NCBI RefSeq assembly: GCF_029893345.1
Contig: NZ_JARXVE010000006.1
Location: forward strand, 186,001 to 250,000
DNA: 64,000 nucleotides
Reading direction: 5' to 3'
Origin: Mycolicibacterium frederiksbergense
GTDB lineage: Bacteria > Actinomycetota > Actinomycetes > Mycobacteriales > Mycobacteriaceae
Shown here: positions 62,340 to 64,000 of the stretch, piece after piece
How positions within the stretch are numbered: position 1 is the stretch's first letter
How the letters are laid out: every line of letters begins with the position of its first letter
Position numbers and translations under genes: made by a program
Notes under the pieces: generated by a model
The model's input: only the letters and a program-made list of their open reading frames with translations
Databases searched by the model: none
Told to the model about the DNA's origin: nothing

Positions 62340-62804
62340 ATGGCTGTCAAGATCAAGCTCACCCGGCTTGGCAAGATTCGCAACCCCCAGTACCGCATCG
62401 CCGTCGCCGACGCGCGCACCCGCCGCGAAGGCCGCTCCATCGAGGTCATCGGCCGCTACCACCCGAAGGAAGAGCCGAGCCTGATCGAGATCGATTCGGA
62501 GCGCGCGCAGTACTGGCTCGGTGTCGGCGCGCAGCCCACCGAACCGGTGTTGGCTCTGCTGAAGATCACCGGTGACTGGCAGAAGTTCAAGGGCCTGCCC
62601 GGTGCCGAGGGCACGCTGAAGGTCAAGGAGCCCAAGCCGTCCAAGCTGGACCTGTTCAACGCGGCTCTGGCCGAGGCTGAGGCCGGTGGCGGCGCCGAGG
62701 CCATCACGCCCAAGAAGAAGAAGGCTCCCAAGAAGGACGAGGCCGCCGAGGCTGAGGCACCTGCCGCCGAGGCCGCCGCCGACGACGCGGCAAGCGAGAG
62801 CTGA
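62340..62804 (+). CDS. rpsP: 30S ribosomal protein S16
   Basis: A 154-residue S16. The core (1-90: AVKIKLTRLGKIRNPQYRIAVADARTRREGR) is standard. The tail of about 50 residues is Lys then Ala/Glu-rich (TPKKKKAPKKDEAAEAEAP), an extension usual in actinobacteria. The ATG at 62340 follows GAGGAG; an ATG 33 bases upstream is rejected. It heads rpsP-khpA-rimM-trmD. Confidence 0.97.
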   Translation: MAVKIKLTRLGKIRNPQYRIAVADARTRREGRSIEVIGRYHPKEEPSLIEIDSERAQYWLGVGAQPTEPVLALLKITGDWQKFKGLPGAEGTLKVKEPKPSKLDLFNAALAEAEAGGGAEAITPKKKKAPKKDEAAEAEAPAAEAAADDAASES

Positions 62805-62812
62805 GCCCCGAA

Positions 62813-63055
62813 ATGAGTTCCGTCGTGGTCGACGCCGTCGAGCACCTTGTCCGCGGCATCGTGGACAACCCCGACGACGTACGCGTCGATATGGTCACCA
62901 ACCGCCGCGGGCGGACCGTCGAGGTGCATGTGCACCCCGAGGACCTGGGCAAGGTGATCGGCCGCGGTGGCCGTACCGCCACCGCGCTGCGCACCCTGGT
63001 CGCGGGCATCGGTGGGCGCGGGATCCGCGTCGACGTGGTGGACACTGACCAGTAG
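62813..63055 (+). CDS. khpA: KH-domain RNA-binding protein KhpA
   Basis: An 80-residue single KH-domain protein with the GxxG loop in VIGRGGRTATALRTLV. KhpA-type proteins bind RNA and are linked to cell length and translation control. It lies eight bases after rpsP and 47 before rimM, the usual place. Confidence 0.94.
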   Translation: MSSVVVDAVEHLVRGIVDNPDDVRVDMVTNRRGRTVEVHVHPEDLGKVIGRGGRTATALRTLVAGIGGRGIRVDVVDTDQ

Positions 63056-63102
63056 CTCCTGCGCCACTCGGCGGATAGGAGCGGAGTGACTCGGGGATCG
63101 AT

Positions 63103-63621
63103 ATGGACCTAGTTGTCGGGCGGATCGTCAAAGCCCACGGCATTTCCGGTGAGGTCGTAGTCGAGGTCCGTACCGACGACCCGGATGCTCGGTTCACCCC
63201 TGGCGCGGCCCTGCGGGGCCGCGCCAAGGGGGGTGCCGAGCGAACCTTTTCTGTCGAATCCGTGCGTGACCACGCTGGCCGGCTGTTGATTCGGCTGGCC
63301 GGGATCACCGACCGCAACGCAGCCGACGCGCTGCGCGGCACTTTGTTCATCGTGGACACCGCTGATCTACCGGCGATCGATGATCCCGACGAGTTTTACG
63401 ACCATGAGCTCGAAGGTTTGCGAGTGGTGACGGTCGAGGGCGCCCAGATCGGTGCGGTCACCGAGGTATTGCACACCGCGGCAGGGGAACTGCTGTCGGT
63501 CAAGGCCGACGCCGACGGTCGTGAGGTGCTCGTGCCTTTCGTCAGCGCCATTGTTTCGTCGGTGTCCCGGGATACCGGAACCGTCGTTATCGATCCCCCT
63601 GACGGCTTGCTGGATCTCTAG
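63103..63621 (+). CDS. rimM: Ribosome maturation factor RimM
   Basis: A 172-residue 30S assembly factor that binds S19. The N-terminal RimM barrel (VVGRIVKAHGISGEVVVEVRTD) and the C-terminal PRC barrel (EFYDHELEGLRVVTVEGAQIG) are complete. trmD starts 13 bases after the stop. Confidence 0.95.
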   Translation: MDLVVGRIVKAHGISGEVVVEVRTDDPDARFTPGAALRGRAKGGAERTFSVESVRDHAGRLLIRLAGITDRNAADALRGTLFIVDTADLPAIDDPDEFYDHELEGLRVVTVEGAQIGAVTEVLHTAAGELLSVKADADGREVLVPFVSAIVSSVSRDTGTVVIDPPDGLLDL

Positions 63622-63634
63622 AGGGTGCGCAGCC

Positions 63635-64000
63635 GTGCTCATTGATGTCGTCACGATCTTTCCGGCTTACCTGGATCCGATCCGGCAGTCCTTGCCGGGT
63701 AGAGCGATCGATGCCGGAATCATCACCATTTCCGTGCACGATCTGCGGGACTGGACCCATGATGTGCACCGTTCAGTGGATGACTCGCCCTATGGCGGCG
63801 GTCCGGGAATGGTGATGAAAGCGCCCGTGTGGGGTGCGGCTCTCGACGAAATATGTTCCGAGGAAACACTTCTGGTTGTTCCGACGCCGGCGGGACGGCC
63901 GTTCACCCAAGCGGTGGCCGAGCGTTGGAGCACCGAACGGCACCTGGTGTTCGCGTGCGGCCGGTACGAGGGGATCGACCAGCGTGTGGTCGACGATGCG
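63635..64000 (+). CDS. trmD: tRNA (guanine37-N1)-methyltransferase, 5' part
   Basis: The first 122 codons are in the window; the gene continues past the right edge. The SPOUT N-terminus IDVVTIFPAYLDPI, the SAM-loop segment DDSPYGGGPGMVMKAPVW and CGRYEGIDQRV are clear. The enzyme makes m1G37 in tRNAs and prevents frameshifting. GTG start, last gene of the rpsP operon seen here. Confidence 0.95.
   Translation, partial: MLIDVVTIFPAYLDPIRQSLPGRAIDAGIITISVHDLRDWTHDVHRSVDDSPYGGGPGMVMKAPVWGAALDEICSEETLLVVPTPAGRPFTQAVAERWSTERHLVFACGRYEGIDQRVVDDA

Overview
The window is high-GC actinobacterial DNA and reads as the core chromosome of a mycobacterium, most likely a rapid grower (Mycolicibacterium type). 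Gene content and order follow, in the opposite orientation, the M. tuberculosis stretch from serA1/leuB (Rv2996c/Rv2995c) down to trmD (Rv2906c). This comparison is from memory of gene order, not from an alignment. Typical traits are many GTG starts, 4-bp ATGA/GTGA overlaps, an Ala/Lys-tailed HU, MutT1, FbiD (F420 pathway), SepIVA and a PE-PPE-domain protein.

Layout. 1-1493: minus-strand flavin oxidoreductases (wrbA partial, CrtI-like). 1568-4161: serA-leuB. 4214-8271: a head-to-head pair of von Willebrand A membrane proteins, a lytic transglycosylase and an MFS transporter. 8357-12202: secreted lipase, FAH-family enzyme, gltX, tRNA-Gln(CTG), tRNA-Glu(CTC) and a terminator. 12370-15261: an IclR regulator divergent from leuCD. 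15476-20087: hupB converging on fbiD-ppk1-mutT1. 20152-26522: gpsA, a PLP lyase, ddl, a DUF3515 membrane protein with a stand-alone RAM-domain protein, thiL, ung and rpmB. 26772-31356: DAK2 protein, recG and a secreted HNH nuclease. 31445-35820: two aldo/keto reductases divergent from lipN, then a DsbA-like/VKOR thiol oxidation pair. 35855-40351: pyc, rsmD, coaD. 40462-48720: sepIVA, DUF177, rnc, mutM, a Pro-rich membrane protein, OsmC-like protein, acyP and smc. 48717-50189: PE-PPE-domain protein. 50591-59119: ftsY, amt-glnB-glnD, ffh, amidohydrolase. 59159-62058: two D,D-carboxypeptidase-like proteins, a SnoaL-like protein and a second Pro-rich membrane protein. 62340-64000: rpsP-khpA-rimM-trmD (trmD cut by the window end).

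Functional themes are amino-acid synthesis (serine, leucine), ribosome and tRNA biogenesis (gltX, rpmB, rsmD, rnc, rpsP, khpA, rimM, trmD), the SRP pathway (ffh, ftsY), nitrogen sensing (amt-glnB-glnD, with a good GlnR-type double site upstream), envelope building (ddl, carboxypeptidases, lytic transglycosylase, SepIVA) and extracytoplasmic disulfide formation.

I found no phage, insertion sequence, CRISPR array or obvious defence island, and no convincing new multi-gene system. The points most worth a second look are small: a possible RNA switch around the glnD start, a probable CTG start for rsmD, the GlnR double site, start and stop codons shared between opposing genes, palindromes near ftsY and in two intergenic gaps, and paralogue pairs (VWA, carboxypeptidase, aldo/keto reductase, Pro-rich membrane proteins). 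The only gene-free gap over 300 bases is 50190-50590.
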